Assembly: GCA_964439935.1 (NCBI GenBank)
Contig: CAYTPW010000003.1
Coordinates: forward strand, 124,001 to 188,000
Reading direction: 5' to 3'
Length of the DNA stretch: 64,000 nucleotides
Origin: JABMQW01 sp964439935
GTDB lineage: Bacteria; Fidelibacterota; Marinisomatia; Marinisomatales; TCS56
Shown piece after piece: positions 1 to 8,821 of the stretch (its first letter is position 1; each line of letters starts with the position of its first letter). The position numbers and the translations under genes are program-made. Below the pieces are notes generated by a model, which saw nothing but the letters and a program-made list of their open reading frames with translations, did not search any database and was not told the DNA's origin.

Positions 1-633
1 CGGAATTATTCCGACCTGCCGGTGATTGATACCGACATACGGCAGTTGGGTATCGGGGGCGTACATCTCTCAAAGACCAGTTATATCGACGAAACATCTC
101 CGCCGGTGGAATCAGTGGTGAATGAAATTGAAATGGATGTTGAGCAGTTGACGCGGTCAGTTCGGTTGGAGCTGGCCAGTTATGCCAATATCTACGACAA
201 AATGCTGCAGGATGCTGATAAAATGGGATCGATACCTTCAATTCGGCCACTGGGCAGCGGATATTTGACCTCTGGATTCGGTTACCGCAAAGATCCATTC
301 GATAACAAAATTCGTTTTCATTACGGGCAGGATTTTTCCACAAAAACCGGTACACCGGTTTATGCATCAGCCGACGGCGTGGTGATGGAAACGCGCTATC
401 GAGGTGGTTTTGGCAAGGTAATCAAAATCAGCCATGGACATGGCTATGTGACCTATTTCGGTCATCTATCCGAATTTAATGTGGCTAAGGGTGAAACGGT
501 AAAACGCGGCCAATTGATCGGCAGTGTCGGTAATACCGGCCGTTCAACCGGCCCCCACCTGCATTACGAAGTACATTATTATAATACGCCTCAAAATCCT
601 TTGGATTATTTCTTCAGCGGATACCTGGATTGA
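1..633 (+). CDS. M23 family (LytM-type) peptidase, 5'-truncated by window edge
   Basis: Probable periplasmic murein endopeptidase. The frame is open from base 1, so the true start lies outside the window; a GTG at 22 is the first possible internal start but is probably not used. Counting from that GTG, the zinc-binding H100 and D104 (HYGQD), then HGHGY near 138-142 and the HLH motif at 179-181 give a complete M23/lysostaphin-type domain over about residues 75-200. The preceding part is helical and may be the end of a coiled-coil region, as in EnvC/NlpD-like or MepM-like proteins. The catalytic domain is intact. Whether it is active or a divisome activator cannot be decided without the N-terminus. 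Confidence 0.88.
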   Translation, partial: RNYSDLPVIDTDIRQLGIGGVHLSKTSYIDETSPPVESVVNEIEMDVEQLTRSVRLELASYANIYDKMLQDADKMGSIPSIRPLGSGYLTSGFGYRKDPFDNKIRFHYGQDFSTKTGTPVYASADGVVMETRYRGGFGKVIKISHGHGYVTYFGHLSEFNVAKGETVKRGQLIGSVGNTGRSTGPHLHYEVHYYNTPQNPLDYFFSGYLD

Positions 634-683
634 GCCGCTGGTCGTCTAGAAGATCCGTTTAATAAATCTCCCACCGCTAGCCG

Positions 684-2000
684 ATGAATAAAACTTATTA
701 TATCGAAACATATGGCTGTCAGATGAATGTGGCCGATAGCGAGTTGATTGCCAATCTGCTGCAGCAGGAGGGATTCCGGGAAACTGATGATATTCACAGC
801 TCGGATGCGATTTTCGTCAATACCTGTTCGGTTCGAGAACATGCCGAAGATCGGGTTCATTCCCGCCTGGGAACCTTCCGTAGCATCAAAGTGAAGAATC
901 CGGGTGTGGTCATCGGTGTTTTAGGCTGTATGGCTCAGAGTCTGAAACATGACCTGCTGGAAAATAAATCCTATATTGATATCGTCCTGGGACCCGATTC
1001 TTATCGCCGTTTGCCGGAATTGCTGAACAGCCGGCAGGCGTCCACCAGTATTGTTGATACCAAACTGTCAAGATTCGAAGTTTATGACGGTCTATTTCCC
1101 AGCCGCCGGGAAGGTATCAATGCCTGGGTATCGATCATGCGTGGCTGTGATAAATTTTGTACTTTTTGTGTCGTTCCATTTACCCGGGGACGGGAACGGA
1201 GCCGTTCGGTGGACAGTGTTGTCACGGAAGTTCAGCAGGCGGTGGCTGATGGTTTCGTGGAAATAACGTTGTTGGGTCAGAATGTGAATTCCTACTCTCA
1301 CAATGACAAAGGTTTTACACATCTGTTGACAGCCATAGCAGCCGTACCCGGTCTGAAGCGGATCAGGTATACTTCACCGCACCCCCAGGACATGACAGAA
1401 GATCTATTATACGTTATGGCGGATCACGAAAATATCTGTAATTCCATTCACCTGCCGCTCCAGGCCGGTGCCAATCGAATCCTGAAACGCATGAACCGAA
1501 CCTACACCAGGGAGCATTTTATTGAACTGGTCGATCGGATTCGCACGATACTGCCGGATGTGGGTCTTACAACCGATATCATAGTAGGCTTTCCCGGTGA
1601 AACCGATCAGGAATTTGGACAGACCCTTGAGCTCATGGAAGGCGTAAAATTCGATTCGGCATTCACATTTAAATATTCAGCTCGCAAAGGTACCAAAGCG
1701 GCTGAATACCAGGACCAGGTTAGTCCCCAAACCAGTCAGGATCGTTTGGAAATGTTAATTAAATTACAGAAGCAGCATACTTTAGTCCGCAATCGTCGGG
1801 AAGTAGGTAAGATATCGACAGTACTGGTGGAGAAGGAGAGCAAGCGTTCGGCAGCTATGTGGGCGGGTAGAACGGATGCCAATAAATGGGTAATTTTTAA
1901 AAAAGGTGGGGCCGGGATCAAAGATTTTGTTTCAGTGGAGATTACTGCCGCGCGCGGTGTAAGTTTGCATGGACATCTAATTGGAGAAAAGCGGAAATGA
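684..2000 (+). CDS. miaB: tRNA-2-methylthio-N6-dimethylallyladenosine synthase MiaB
   Basis: Radical SAM methylthiotransferase that adds a 2-methylthio group to i6A37 of tRNAs reading UNN codons. The N-terminal UPF0004 domain carries three cluster-binding cysteines (C12, C48, C82). The radical SAM CxxxCxxC motif is C155/C159/C162, inside a RGCDKFCTFC stretch typical of MiaB rather than RimO or MtaB. A C-terminal TRAM domain occupies roughly residues 375-436. The length of 438 residues is normal. Its stop overlaps the start of the next gene by 4 bases, so it appears to lead an operon with the lapA-like, TPR and SPOR genes. Confidence 0.95.
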   Translation: MNKTYYIETYGCQMNVADSELIANLLQQEGFRETDDIHSSDAIFVNTCSVREHAEDRVHSRLGTFRSIKVKNPGVVIGVLGCMAQSLKHDLLENKSYIDIVLGPDSYRRLPELLNSRQASTSIVDTKLSRFEVYDGLFPSRREGINAWVSIMRGCDKFCTFCVVPFTRGRERSRSVDSVVTEVQQAVADGFVEITLLGQNVNSYSHNDKGFTHLLTAIAAVPGLKRIRYTSPHPQDMTEDLLYVMADHENICNSIHLPLQAGANRILKRMNRTYTREHFIELVDRIRTILPDVGLTTDIIVGFPGETDQEFGQTLELMEGVKFDSAFTFKYSARKGTKAAEYQDQVSPQTSQDRLEMLIKLQKQHTLVRNRREVGKISTVLVEKESKRSAAMWAGRTDANKWVIFKKGGAGIKDFVSVEITAARGVSLHGHLIGEKRK

Positions 2001-2314
2001 AGCTTGTAAAAATATTTGTATTTCTGGCAGTAATTCTGTTGATGCTGGTGTTCCTGATGCGTAATGCCAATCGGGTAGCGGTTGATTTGATCATGGTTCA
2101 GTACGATCAGGTGAGTCTGGCCGTTGTCATGATATTTACGGTTGCGATTGGTATCCTGATCGGTTTTGCCGTTTCATTGTCGACCATCCTGTCCACTAAA
2201 AATGATAATCGTTCGATCCGCTTGAAAAACCGCCAGTTGACCGATGAGATCAATAATCTTAGAAATGTGGCCATTGAGGGTGAAATTTACGATTCGACCG
2301 ACGAGGAAGAATAA
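1997..2314 (+). CDS. LapA-domain (DUF1049) inner-membrane protein
   Basis: A 105-residue protein with two predicted membrane segments (about residues 5-22 and 40-64) and a charged cytoplasmic tail. This is the layout of LapA/YciS, which in E. coli partners LapB in controlling LpxC turnover and lipopolysaccharide synthesis. The start ATG overlaps the miaB stop (ATGA), implying translational coupling. The next gene, two bases downstream, is a membrane-anchored TPR protein in the position of lapB, which supports a LapA-like assignment. Regulation of LPS synthesis in this organism is inference. Confidence 0.8.
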   Translation: MKLVKIFVFLAVILLMLVFLMRNANRVAVDLIMVQYDQVSLAVVMIFTVAIGILIGFAVSLSTILSTKNDNRSIRLKNRQLTDEINNLRNVAIEGEIYDSTDEEE

Positions 2315-2316
2315 TC

Positions 2317-3363
2317 TTGAATACCTTCATCCTGATATTATTGGCTGTATTGGCAGTGCTGATCGCAGGAGCCGCATTTTGGTTGCGCCCCAAAGCTAAA
2401 CCCCAGACCCAGATGCTTTATACTGAAGCATTATCGGCCATCATTCGTGGTCAGACCGGAAAAGCTATTAATGCACTGCGAACCGTAGTCAGAAATGATT
2501 CCGGCCATGTCGAAGCCTATATGCATCTCGGTGATCTGTTGCGGGATAATAACCAGGCACAGAAAGCACTGAAAATTCACCAATCGTTGACTGTCCGTCC
2601 CGATTTACCATCCAAATTCCGAATTGAGATCCATAAATCGCTGGTACTCGATTATGAACGTCTCATGGATTATCCTCGCGCGTCCCGGGAAGCGGAGCAG
2701 ATTTTGGGTATCGATCGTAAAAACCTGTGGGCTAACGAATTTCTATTAAAGAACGCTCGATTGAATGAGGATTGGGACCGGGCCTTGCAGCTGGTTAAAA
2801 CTGCACAACGGATCAAAGGCCGGGTCGATGTCACTGAACTGGCGGAAATTAAAGTGAAGGAAGGGCATTACCAGTTTGCCCAGGGTAATCAAAGGGAGGC
2901 GATCGCCTGCTTCAACAAGGCTCAAAAGATCGCCCCGGAATATGGTGCCCCGCTGTTCGAATTGGGTGAATTATATTTCAAGCAGGGTGAATTGGAAAAG
3001 GCGATCAAGCACTGGGAAAAGTTTGCCCTGTGCTGCCCGGATGAAAGTGAAAAAGTATACTCAAAAATCGAGACGACACTTTTCGAACTGGGGCGTTTCA
3101 GTGAAGCGGAGAATTTTTACCGCCGGGTACTGAGTAAAGATGCTTCAAACTTGGATGCAATGGTCCGCCTGGCGAATGTGCTGGTGGAAAAAGGCGACGA
3201 GCGGGCCGCAATCAACCTGGTGGAAGAAACCCTGAATAAATCGGCCGGCTCTATTCCTGCCCGTTTGATGAAATTGAAATTATCACTGGCCAAAAAGAAT
3301 CCTCCCCAGCTATCCCGGCAAATCGATAAACTTCTGGAATTGTTATCAACTCCTGACGATTGA
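2317..3363 (+). CDS. Membrane-anchored TPR protein, LapB-like but lacking the rubredoxin domain
   Basis: 348 residues: one N-terminal membrane anchor (about 3-23) followed by tandem tetratricopeptide repeats to about residue 335. The start is a TTG preceded by a GAGG ribosome-binding site; no ATG fits the operon spacing. Size and position after a lapA-like gene match LapB/YciM. However, the two CxxC knuckles of LapB's C-terminal rubredoxin-like metal domain are absent: the only close cysteines (residues 228-229) are adjacent and internal. It is either a LapB variant without the metal domain or a different TPR scaffold. Confidence 0.75.
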   Translation: MNTFILILLAVLAVLIAGAAFWLRPKAKPQTQMLYTEALSAIIRGQTGKAINALRTVVRNDSGHVEAYMHLGDLLRDNNQAQKALKIHQSLTVRPDLPSKFRIEIHKSLVLDYERLMDYPRASREAEQILGIDRKNLWANEFLLKNARLNEDWDRALQLVKTAQRIKGRVDVTELAEIKVKEGHYQFAQGNQREAIACFNKAQKIAPEYGAPLFELGELYFKQGELEKAIKHWEKFALCCPDESEKVYSKIETTLFELGRFSEAENFYRRVLSKDASNLDAMVRLANVLVEKGDERAAINLVEETLNKSAGSIPARLMKLKLSLAKKNPPQLSRQIDKLLELLSTPDD

Positions 3364-4217
3364 TGAAAATCCGGCTGTTCCTTCCAGTTCTGCTTGGGTT
3401 TGCCTGCACCGTCGCCTTCGCCCAGGATTTACGCTTATATTTTTCGTTACTTCAGGAAGGGCGGGTAGCGGAAGTCCGGCGGTCTTTGCCGGATCTGTTG
3501 CGGCAGCATCCCAATAATCCCGGTGTCGCTTATCTCCACGCGGTAACGGTCACTGACGGTGATTCTTCCCTGCAACTGTATCAGGATATTATCCGGCGCT
3601 ATCCGAAGAGTAGTTATGCCGCCGATGCGGCGATGAAAACCGGTGAATATCTCTATTCACGGGGGCTCTATTCCCAGGCCAGCCGCCAGCTGCATTCAAT
3701 ACCTTTGAATTATCCCCAGTCCGCGCACATTCAGCGGGCGATGGATCTGATGGTCAACAGCTATTTTGCAACCGGAGAGCTGGATAGTGCCGCTTATTAC
3801 CTGGCCCGCTTCAAGCGGAAATTCCCCCGGCTGAATTATGAATACGGCATTCCCGGTCTGGAGGATGTGGCGATCCCGCCGCCGGAAGTCGAGCTGGTCA
3901 AGCTGGATCAGGATCAGGTGCAGCAGAAACTGCAGAACAGGCCGGCACCGAAGCAAACGCCTCCAGTGTCAAAAACACCCCAACCATGGATCGTCCAAGT
4001 GGGAGCCTTCGGTAAAATTGAAAATGCCGAATCATTGCGATCGATGTTAGCCCAAAATGGTTATTCGGTGGAAATCCATGAAGTTACTTCCAACAGCCGC
4101 CGCCTGCATGCCGTGCGGGTAACGCGTTATGCCACCCGGGAAGAGGCCAAGCGGATTGGGAGTGAACTGAACCGTAAATACGGGGTAAATTTCCTGGTCA
4201 TGAATCGGCCGGAATAG
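3363..4217 (+). CDS. Secreted SPOR-domain protein with TPR-like repeats
   Basis: A signal peptide (cleavage probably after AFA, near residue 20) precedes TPR-like helices over about residues 25-150, a proline-rich linker near 185-200, and a C-terminal SPOR domain (about 207-283, beginning PWIVQVGAF). SPOR domains bind glycan strands stripped of stem peptides, so the product probably acts in the periplasm at the division site or during wall remodelling. The ATG at 3363 overlaps the upstream TGA; a TTG one codon earlier is also possible. It is the last gene of the miaB-lapA-TPR-SPOR cluster. The TPR plus SPOR arrangement suggests a divisome or wall scaffold. Confidence 0.82.
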   Translation: MKIRLFLPVLLGFACTVAFAQDLRLYFSLLQEGRVAEVRRSLPDLLRQHPNNPGVAYLHAVTVTDGDSSLQLYQDIIRRYPKSSYAADAAMKTGEYLYSRGLYSQASRQLHSIPLNYPQSAHIQRAMDLMVNSYFATGELDSAAYYLARFKRKFPRLNYEYGIPGLEDVAIPPPEVELVKLDQDQVQQKLQNRPAPKQTPPVSKTPQPWIVQVGAFGKIENAESLRSMLAQNGYSVEIHEVTSNSRRLHAVRVTRYATREEAKRIGSELNRKYGVNFLVMNRPE

Positions 4218-4254
4218 ATGGCTGATGGATGATGGATGATGGTTGATGGTTGAT
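4217..4254 (+). repeat. Short-period GATGGTTGAT-like intergenic repeat
   Basis: Degenerate direct repeat of GATGG/TTGATGG units beginning at the SPOR gene stop codon. A related stretch in the opposite orientation lies at 33851-33890. It has no coding potential. It may be an interspersed intergenic repeat of this genome. Confidence 0.5.
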
Positions 4255-4307
4255 TTGTCCTCTGCAGTTTGGGACTAGGAGGATGGAAGTTTTTTAAAAC
4301 AAAACAT

Positions 4308-4400
4308 GGGAATGATTGCGCGGCTGGTGCCCGCCGCGGTCTTCAAAACCGTTGGGACCTGCACACCAGGTCCGCTGGGTTCGATTCCCAGGCGTTCCCG
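4308..4400 (+). tRNA. selC: tRNA-Sec (anticodon TCA), selC
   Basis: Selenocysteine tRNA, read directly from the fold. The acceptor arm GGGAATG (4308-4314) pairs with CGTTCCC (4393-4399), with an A/G mismatch at the eighth position. The D stem is GCGG/CCGC. The anticodon stem GCGGT/ACCGT holds the loop CTTCAAA with anticodon TCA at 4343-4345. A long variable arm (GGACCTG/CAGGTCC) and a T arm CTGGG-TTCGATT-CCCAG follow. The 93-nt length, extended variable arm and UCA anticodon separate it from tRNA-Ser and from suppressor tRNAs. CCA is not encoded: CTA follows the discriminator G. selA, selB and selD are not in the window. Its presence predicts selenoproteins, and one occurs at 52857. Confidence 0.95.
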
Positions 4401-4536
4401 CTAAGTAAGTAACAAGCTAAAAGATAAAAGTCAAAAAGTTAATTAGCCTGTATTCCCTGAATCCCAATTTCCAATTCATCAGCAAAGATTCCCAGCCTGA
4501 CCACCGTAGCCTTGGCGTAGGTGAGCGTTCCCGCTA
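4392..4536 (+). repeat. Direct repeat of the selC 3' end (12 bp, copies at 4392-4403 and 4525-4536)
   Basis: GCGTTCCCGCTA, the last bases of the tRNA-Sec gene plus three following bases, recurs exactly 133 bp downstream. A duplicated tRNA 3' end is what tyrosine-recombinase integration leaves behind (attL/attR), but the segment between the copies contains no gene. Just before the second copy, 4501-4523 contains an imperfect palindrome (CACC...GGTG arms). This may be the scar of an excised or decayed element, or an interspersed repeat inserted by chance. Confidence 0.5.
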
Positions 4537-4665
4537 GACTTAATATTCTATAAAACAGTAACTTAGTTTGTAATTGCCTGATTTTTCCAATTGTTGATTA
4601 GTGTTGCTTAGGATATTTATGTGAACTTTTGGTGTGCAATGCCGTCAAAAACGAATGCTAATTAG

Positions 4666-4693
4666 AAAAAAAAGGGCAGCCACCCGGCTGCCC
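4666..4693 (-). terminator. Rho-independent terminator of the subtilase gene
   Basis: Perfect 8-bp GC-rich stem (GGGCAGCC at 4674-4681 with GGCTGCCC at 4686-4693) and a 4-nt loop. On the minus strand it is followed by eight T residues (4673 down to 4666). It sits 22 bp past the stop codon of the minus-strand protease. Confidence 0.93.
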
Positions 4694-4715
4694 TGAGATA
4701 TAGAGTCAGGTGTAA

Positions 4716-7700
4716 TTATTTCAACAATAGCATCTTCTTTGTTTGTATATAGTCACCTGCCTTGATCTGGTAGAAGTACATCCCACTGGCGACATTCGTG
4801 GCATCCCATCGTACTGATCTGTAGCCGGCATCCTGAGTTTCTGAAACCAGCGTTGTTATTTCTCTACCCAGTAGATCGTAAATAGTGATCTGGACATTTG
4901 ACCGTTGCGGCAGATCGTAATGGATTGTCGTGATCGGATTAAAGGGATTGGGAAAGTTTTGGGCAACATTGAATATTGCCGGCAATGATGTTATCTCTGG
5001 GCCACTGGACAAGATTAAGGTTGTATCGACCACTAGTGTAATATCATCAATAAACCAGCCCTGGTGAACATTGGCTGAATCCGACGTCATGCGAAAACGG
5101 ATATAGATACCATCAGCGATGTATTCACTTACGTCCAGGGTAGTGAGTTCCATATTACTGAAACCAGTAATAGAGAGCACAGTTGTCCAATCAATTCCAT
5201 TGTCTGACAATTCAATATAGCCGAAATCTTCGTTGGTAAACAGCATTGGACCGCTATAGAATTGTAAATAGGCGCTGTTATAATCAGATAGATCATAAGG
5301 CTCTAACAGGGTTAGACTGTTATCGGCATTATTTGCATATTGACTGGTGGGAGAATCATTCATGCCATAACCGTAGTTGGCATTAATAAATTGAATTCCC
5401 CAACCATCGCCTGTGTCCCAGCTACCAATCTCCTGGTTTTCCCAGGTTGTTAACATTGCAGTGTTTATTATGGTGAATGTTAGCGGTTGAGAATAATCCA
5501 TATTTCCACCGGACACATCCATTGCCTCCACAAAATAGGATATTATTGTGTTACCAGGCATATTCTCATATACAAGATCACCCACCCAGCTGTCTCCATT
5601 AAAAGCCATTGGTGTGCGATGTAGAACTGTGGGATCAACGCTACTCGACCAGTTTAAATGCACGCTATCCACACCGATATTATCGGACACAAAACTCACT
5701 ACTTGCTCCGCCCCTGAACGATCTATTCGATTTTCAATGGAGCTGACGGACAACACAACCGGTGGAATTGTATCCAATCCGGCATGGAACAAGAACACAT
5801 TGGTTGGAGCACCTACTGGATTGGTCCATTCATAATAAGTTGTGGCAATTTCTATGTAATATTCGATATTGCTTGAATTCATAGGAGCCGGTATCGTGGC
5901 GACGTACTGACCCAGACCGCTATCTGCCATGGCGACTTCTACAAAATCTGATAAACTATCATTTTTGTAAAACAGATTCGCACTGCTCAGGTCATTAATA
6001 TCCCCGGTAACGTTAATAGACACATCAAAAATGCTGGTTGTGTCCTCAGTATCAGTGAACGCTTCATGCTCAATAAAATTCAGATAACTCAGGATGCGGT
6101 TTAATACAGTTCGCTGAATGTCGTTTATGTCAGTCGCTGGATTTGAAAACTCGTCGCTGCCAAATGTTTCCAGTCCAACTCCTGTGTAAACGAGTTTATA
6201 ATCGCCTGAATATCTCAGGCCCATGGTTCGACCATTATTATATTCAAAGATTATAACGGCATCACTGTCGGGATAGAAAAAATCCGGGTATTGTTGGGCG
6301 GAGGTATATCCCGGTTGATAAAAATTGAAGCTCAGACCTTCACTAATGGGGTCTCCATAAATCCCATTTACGTGCATCGAACCGGAATTGTCGCCACCCC
6401 AGGTTGCATGCATATAGTTTTCGAAGAAGGAAATATTTTCAGGCGTACCGGGGTTTTCGTTAAGATCCCAGCCCAAATCCTGTCCGGAAATGTAGAGATT
6501 TCCACCCAAGTCCAAATATTGCTCCAAAGATTCCCGATCAACTTCGTCCAGGGTTGGAAATGCCCATTCACACATCCAAACAACAATAGGGAAGGCCGAC
6601 AAAAATTCAGCAGATGGCGATCCCTGGATGCTGTGATCCCAGACACCGTACCTGATCACCTGCTCATCCCAGATTCCGGTGTAAAAATCTTCCATATTGG
6701 ATCCGGCACCCCGATCATCATCCACCATTAGCACCGGTGTTTTACCAACCAGAAGCAGCAGGGGAGAATTACTATGTAATACTCCATCAACATAGACGTT
6801 CAGGTTCAATTCCGCCATCCCGGCTTCGGCATCGGAATGAATTTGAAAGCTTATTTCATTTTCAATGATAACCTCAGCGTCGCTGGGGAAAGAGTACGTG
6901 CCAGACAGATTGTTCAGAATTGTAAGATCGGTATTTTGCGTAGTCAATTCTATCTGAAATTCTGAGGCTGGACCCATGGCATAATTCCTCAATAGAGCGG
7001 ATACATGAATAATCTCGTCCCGATCATAAATGCCATTTGAATTTCCTTGAATTGTATCGGTCGCCATAATGAATCTGGTTTCAATTCTGGGTGCGATCTC
7101 AACAAACTGGGTCGTATCGTAGGTTAAAGCATTCAATGCATTAATTCTACCGGTCCCCAATTGGCCTATATAGTTGGGGTTCTGGCTGTCAATATTGTCA
7201 GCAGTAGCCACCACTCGCAGCGACAATTCTGCATTCGATAAATTTGGATAAGCCGATTTCACCAGCGCCACTAAACCGGCCACTACCGGCGATGACATGG
7301 AAGTGCCTGATATAGAAAAATAATTGCCATTTGGATAGGTTGACAGGACGCCGGTTCCCGGTGCCGCAACATCGATTGATATCCCATAATTGCTGGATCC
7401 GTTGCGGATGTCCTGGGGGTCGGTATTTGCCACAGAAATCACCCCTCTATACCCCGATGGACTATGGAAATCGGGTGAATTGTCATTTCCTGCGGCTGCC
7501 ACTATAATTGATCCTAATCCCACTGCATAGTCGATGATATCCTGTGCGTACTGGGAATTTCCTGAACCTCCCCAGCTGCAATTAATAATGTCGGCCCCCA
7601 TTTCAGCCGCATAGACGATCCCTTCGTATCCAAAAATGACTGAACTTCCGGAATCATCATATTTATTCTTTACCGGCAGGATTTCTACATTCCAGGCCAC

Positions 7701-8438
7701 ACCGGCCACACCAACAGCGTTATCCGTGACAGCATTTGCTAACCCGGCTACATGGGTTCCGTGCGAGTTCGAGGAAAGCCCATGATCTGGATCATTATCA
7801 GGTTGGGGACCAGTTGCAGTTGTTGGGCCGCCAAAATCCCAGCCCCTGATATCGTCCATATATCCGTTGGCGTCGTCGTCAACGCCCTCAGTCCCATTAA
7901 ACTCCACTAAATTTGTATAATAATTTGCCTCGAGATCAGGATGATCCATGTCGAATCCCCCATCGACCACGCCTATTACCACGTTGCTATCGCCATGTTG
8001 GATATCCCAGGCCGCAGCTGCCATTATTTTAGAAAGGTGCCACTGAGATGAAAAATCGGGATCGTTTGGTATTTCTTCCTCATAGTGTTTATAACGAGGT
8101 TCCGCATACAATACACTGGGGTTATGTTTGATGGCTTTAGCAACTGAAAGGGGCGATGAGCCATTTTCATATTTAAGCAAATAGATCCTGGAAATATCAG
8201 GTAGATCAGCGCGCTGGGGATTAGAATGGGGATAGAGGGGATTAATTTCTATATTACCAAACCGACTTAAGATATTGTCGAGCAGTGCGATATTTGTAGC
8301 CCGCGAGTCATTCGCTATATGCTGTGTTTCGGGCGCTAGCTTAACAATGATCTGATTTGGATAGTAATCCCCGCTGGTTGATTCGGCAGCGTTGGAAAAA
8401 TGAATTGTTAATAAAATGCTCAGTGCAAGATATCTCAT
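4716..8438 (-). CDS. Secreted S8 subtilisin-like protease with type IX secretion C-terminal domain
   Basis: A 1240-residue extracellular serine protease. A signal peptide (about 1-18) and an N-terminal propeptide-like segment (25-120) precede the peptidase S8 domain. The catalytic triad is D159 (VVDGG), H226 (NSHGTHVAG) and S380 (SGTSMSSP), with oxyanion N318 (AAGND). The middle region (about 440-1150) consists of beta-rich modules, including a segment resembling a MAM/jelly-roll fold around 1040-1145. The last 80 or so residues carry the PNPFNP motif, a Y-D-L-L-G-R strand and a YQI-K ending typical of Por/type IX sorting domains, which direct export across the outer membrane and surface attachment. 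It is monocistronic, with its own terminator. Confidence 0.95.
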   Translation of the reverse strand: MRYLALSILLTIHFSNAAESTSGDYYPNQIIVKLAPETQHIANDSRATNIALLDNILSRFGNIEINPLYPHSNPQRADLPDISRIYLLKYENGSSPLSVAKAIKHNPSVLYAEPRYKHYEEEIPNDPDFSSQWHLSKIMAAAAWDIQHGDSNVVIGVVDGGFDMDHPDLEANYYTNLVEFNGTEGVDDDANGYMDDIRGWDFGGPTTATGPQPDNDPDHGLSSNSHGTHVAGLANAVTDNAVGVAGVAWNVEILPVKNKYDDSGSSVIFGYEGIVYAAEMGADIINCSWGGSGNSQYAQDIIDYAVGLGSIIVAAAGNDNSPDFHSPSGYRGVISVANTDPQDIRNGSSNYGISIDVAAPGTGVLSTYPNGNYFSISGTSMSSPVVAGLVALVKSAYPNLSNAELSLRVVATADNIDSQNPNYIGQLGTGRINALNALTYDTTQFVEIAPRIETRFIMATDTIQGNSNGIYDRDEIIHVSALLRNYAMGPASEFQIELTTQNTDLTILNNLSGTYSFPSDAEVIIENEISFQIHSDAEAGMAELNLNVYVDGVLHSNSPLLLLVGKTPVLMVDDDRGAGSNMEDFYTGIWDEQVIRYGVWDHSIQGSPSAEFLSAFPIVVWMCEWAFPTLDEVDRESLEQYLDLGGNLYISGQDLGWDLNENPGTPENISFFENYMHATWGGDNSGSMHVNGIYGDPISEGLSFNFYQPGYTSAQQYPDFFYPDSDAVIIFEYNNGRTMGLRYSGDYKLVYTGVGLETFGSDEFSNPATDINDIQRTVLNRILSYLNFIEHEAFTDTEDTTSIFDVSINVTGDINDLSSANLFYKNDSLSDFVEVAMADSGLGQYVATIPAPMNSSNIEYYIEIATTYYEWTNPVGAPTNVFLFHAGLDTIPPVVLSVSSIENRIDRSGAEQVVSFVSDNIGVDSVHLNWSSSVDPTVLHRTPMAFNGDSWVGDLVYENMPGNTIISYFVEAMDVSGGNMDYSQPLTFTIINTAMLTTWENQEIGSWDTGDGWGIQFINANYGYGMNDSPTSQYANNADNSLTLLEPYDLSDYNSAYLQFYSGPMLFTNEDFGYIELSDNGIDWTTVLSITGFSNMELTTLDVSEYIADGIYIRFRMTSDSANVHQGWFIDDITLVVDTTLILSSGPEITSLPAIFNVAQNFPNPFNPITTIHYDLPQRSNVQITIYDLLGREITTLVSETQDAGYRSVRWDATNVASGMYFYQIKAGDYIQTKKMLLLK

Positions 8439-8821
8439 CAGGTTCTCATATTTTTTTAATAATTGTCGTTTGAAATATTAAAATACATCAACAGGAGTAT
8501 TTTATGATATGTTATTTTACTACCTAATTATTACTAAATACCATTCAATGATAAAATCTGTATTTCGATGCAATTGAAGCCGGCAAACTAACCAAGCTGA
8601 TACCAGTAAAGTAAGCCTAAACTACCGGAATTTGGATAAGCACAAGTGGATTTAATTACTCCCGACCTTGGAGTCAATTATCATTTTTACGATCAACAGA
8701 ATCGATTATTTTTGCGAATAACATGGATTTATGATCACCTGAAAATTTAAGGAAACTATCAGACCACCTATTGTATTAAAGGGTATTCAATTACTGAACA
8801 TAATCTATTCAGAGGATAACA
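8439..8821. other. 383-bp divergent intergenic region
   Basis: AT-rich region between two divergently transcribed genes, so it should hold both promoters. I see no convincing -35/-10 pair, RNA gene, repeat or ORF. The rightward gene has a ribosome-binding site (AGAGGATAAC) directly before its ATG. Confidence 0.5.

Noticed and set aside
6291..6731. Long plus-strand ORF (146 residues) opposite the subtilase gene
   Set aside because: Lies wholly inside a well-supported protease gene, lacks motifs, and is an antisense shadow. The same applies to other long ORFs opposite or inside real genes, such as 29796-30182 and 57177-57575.
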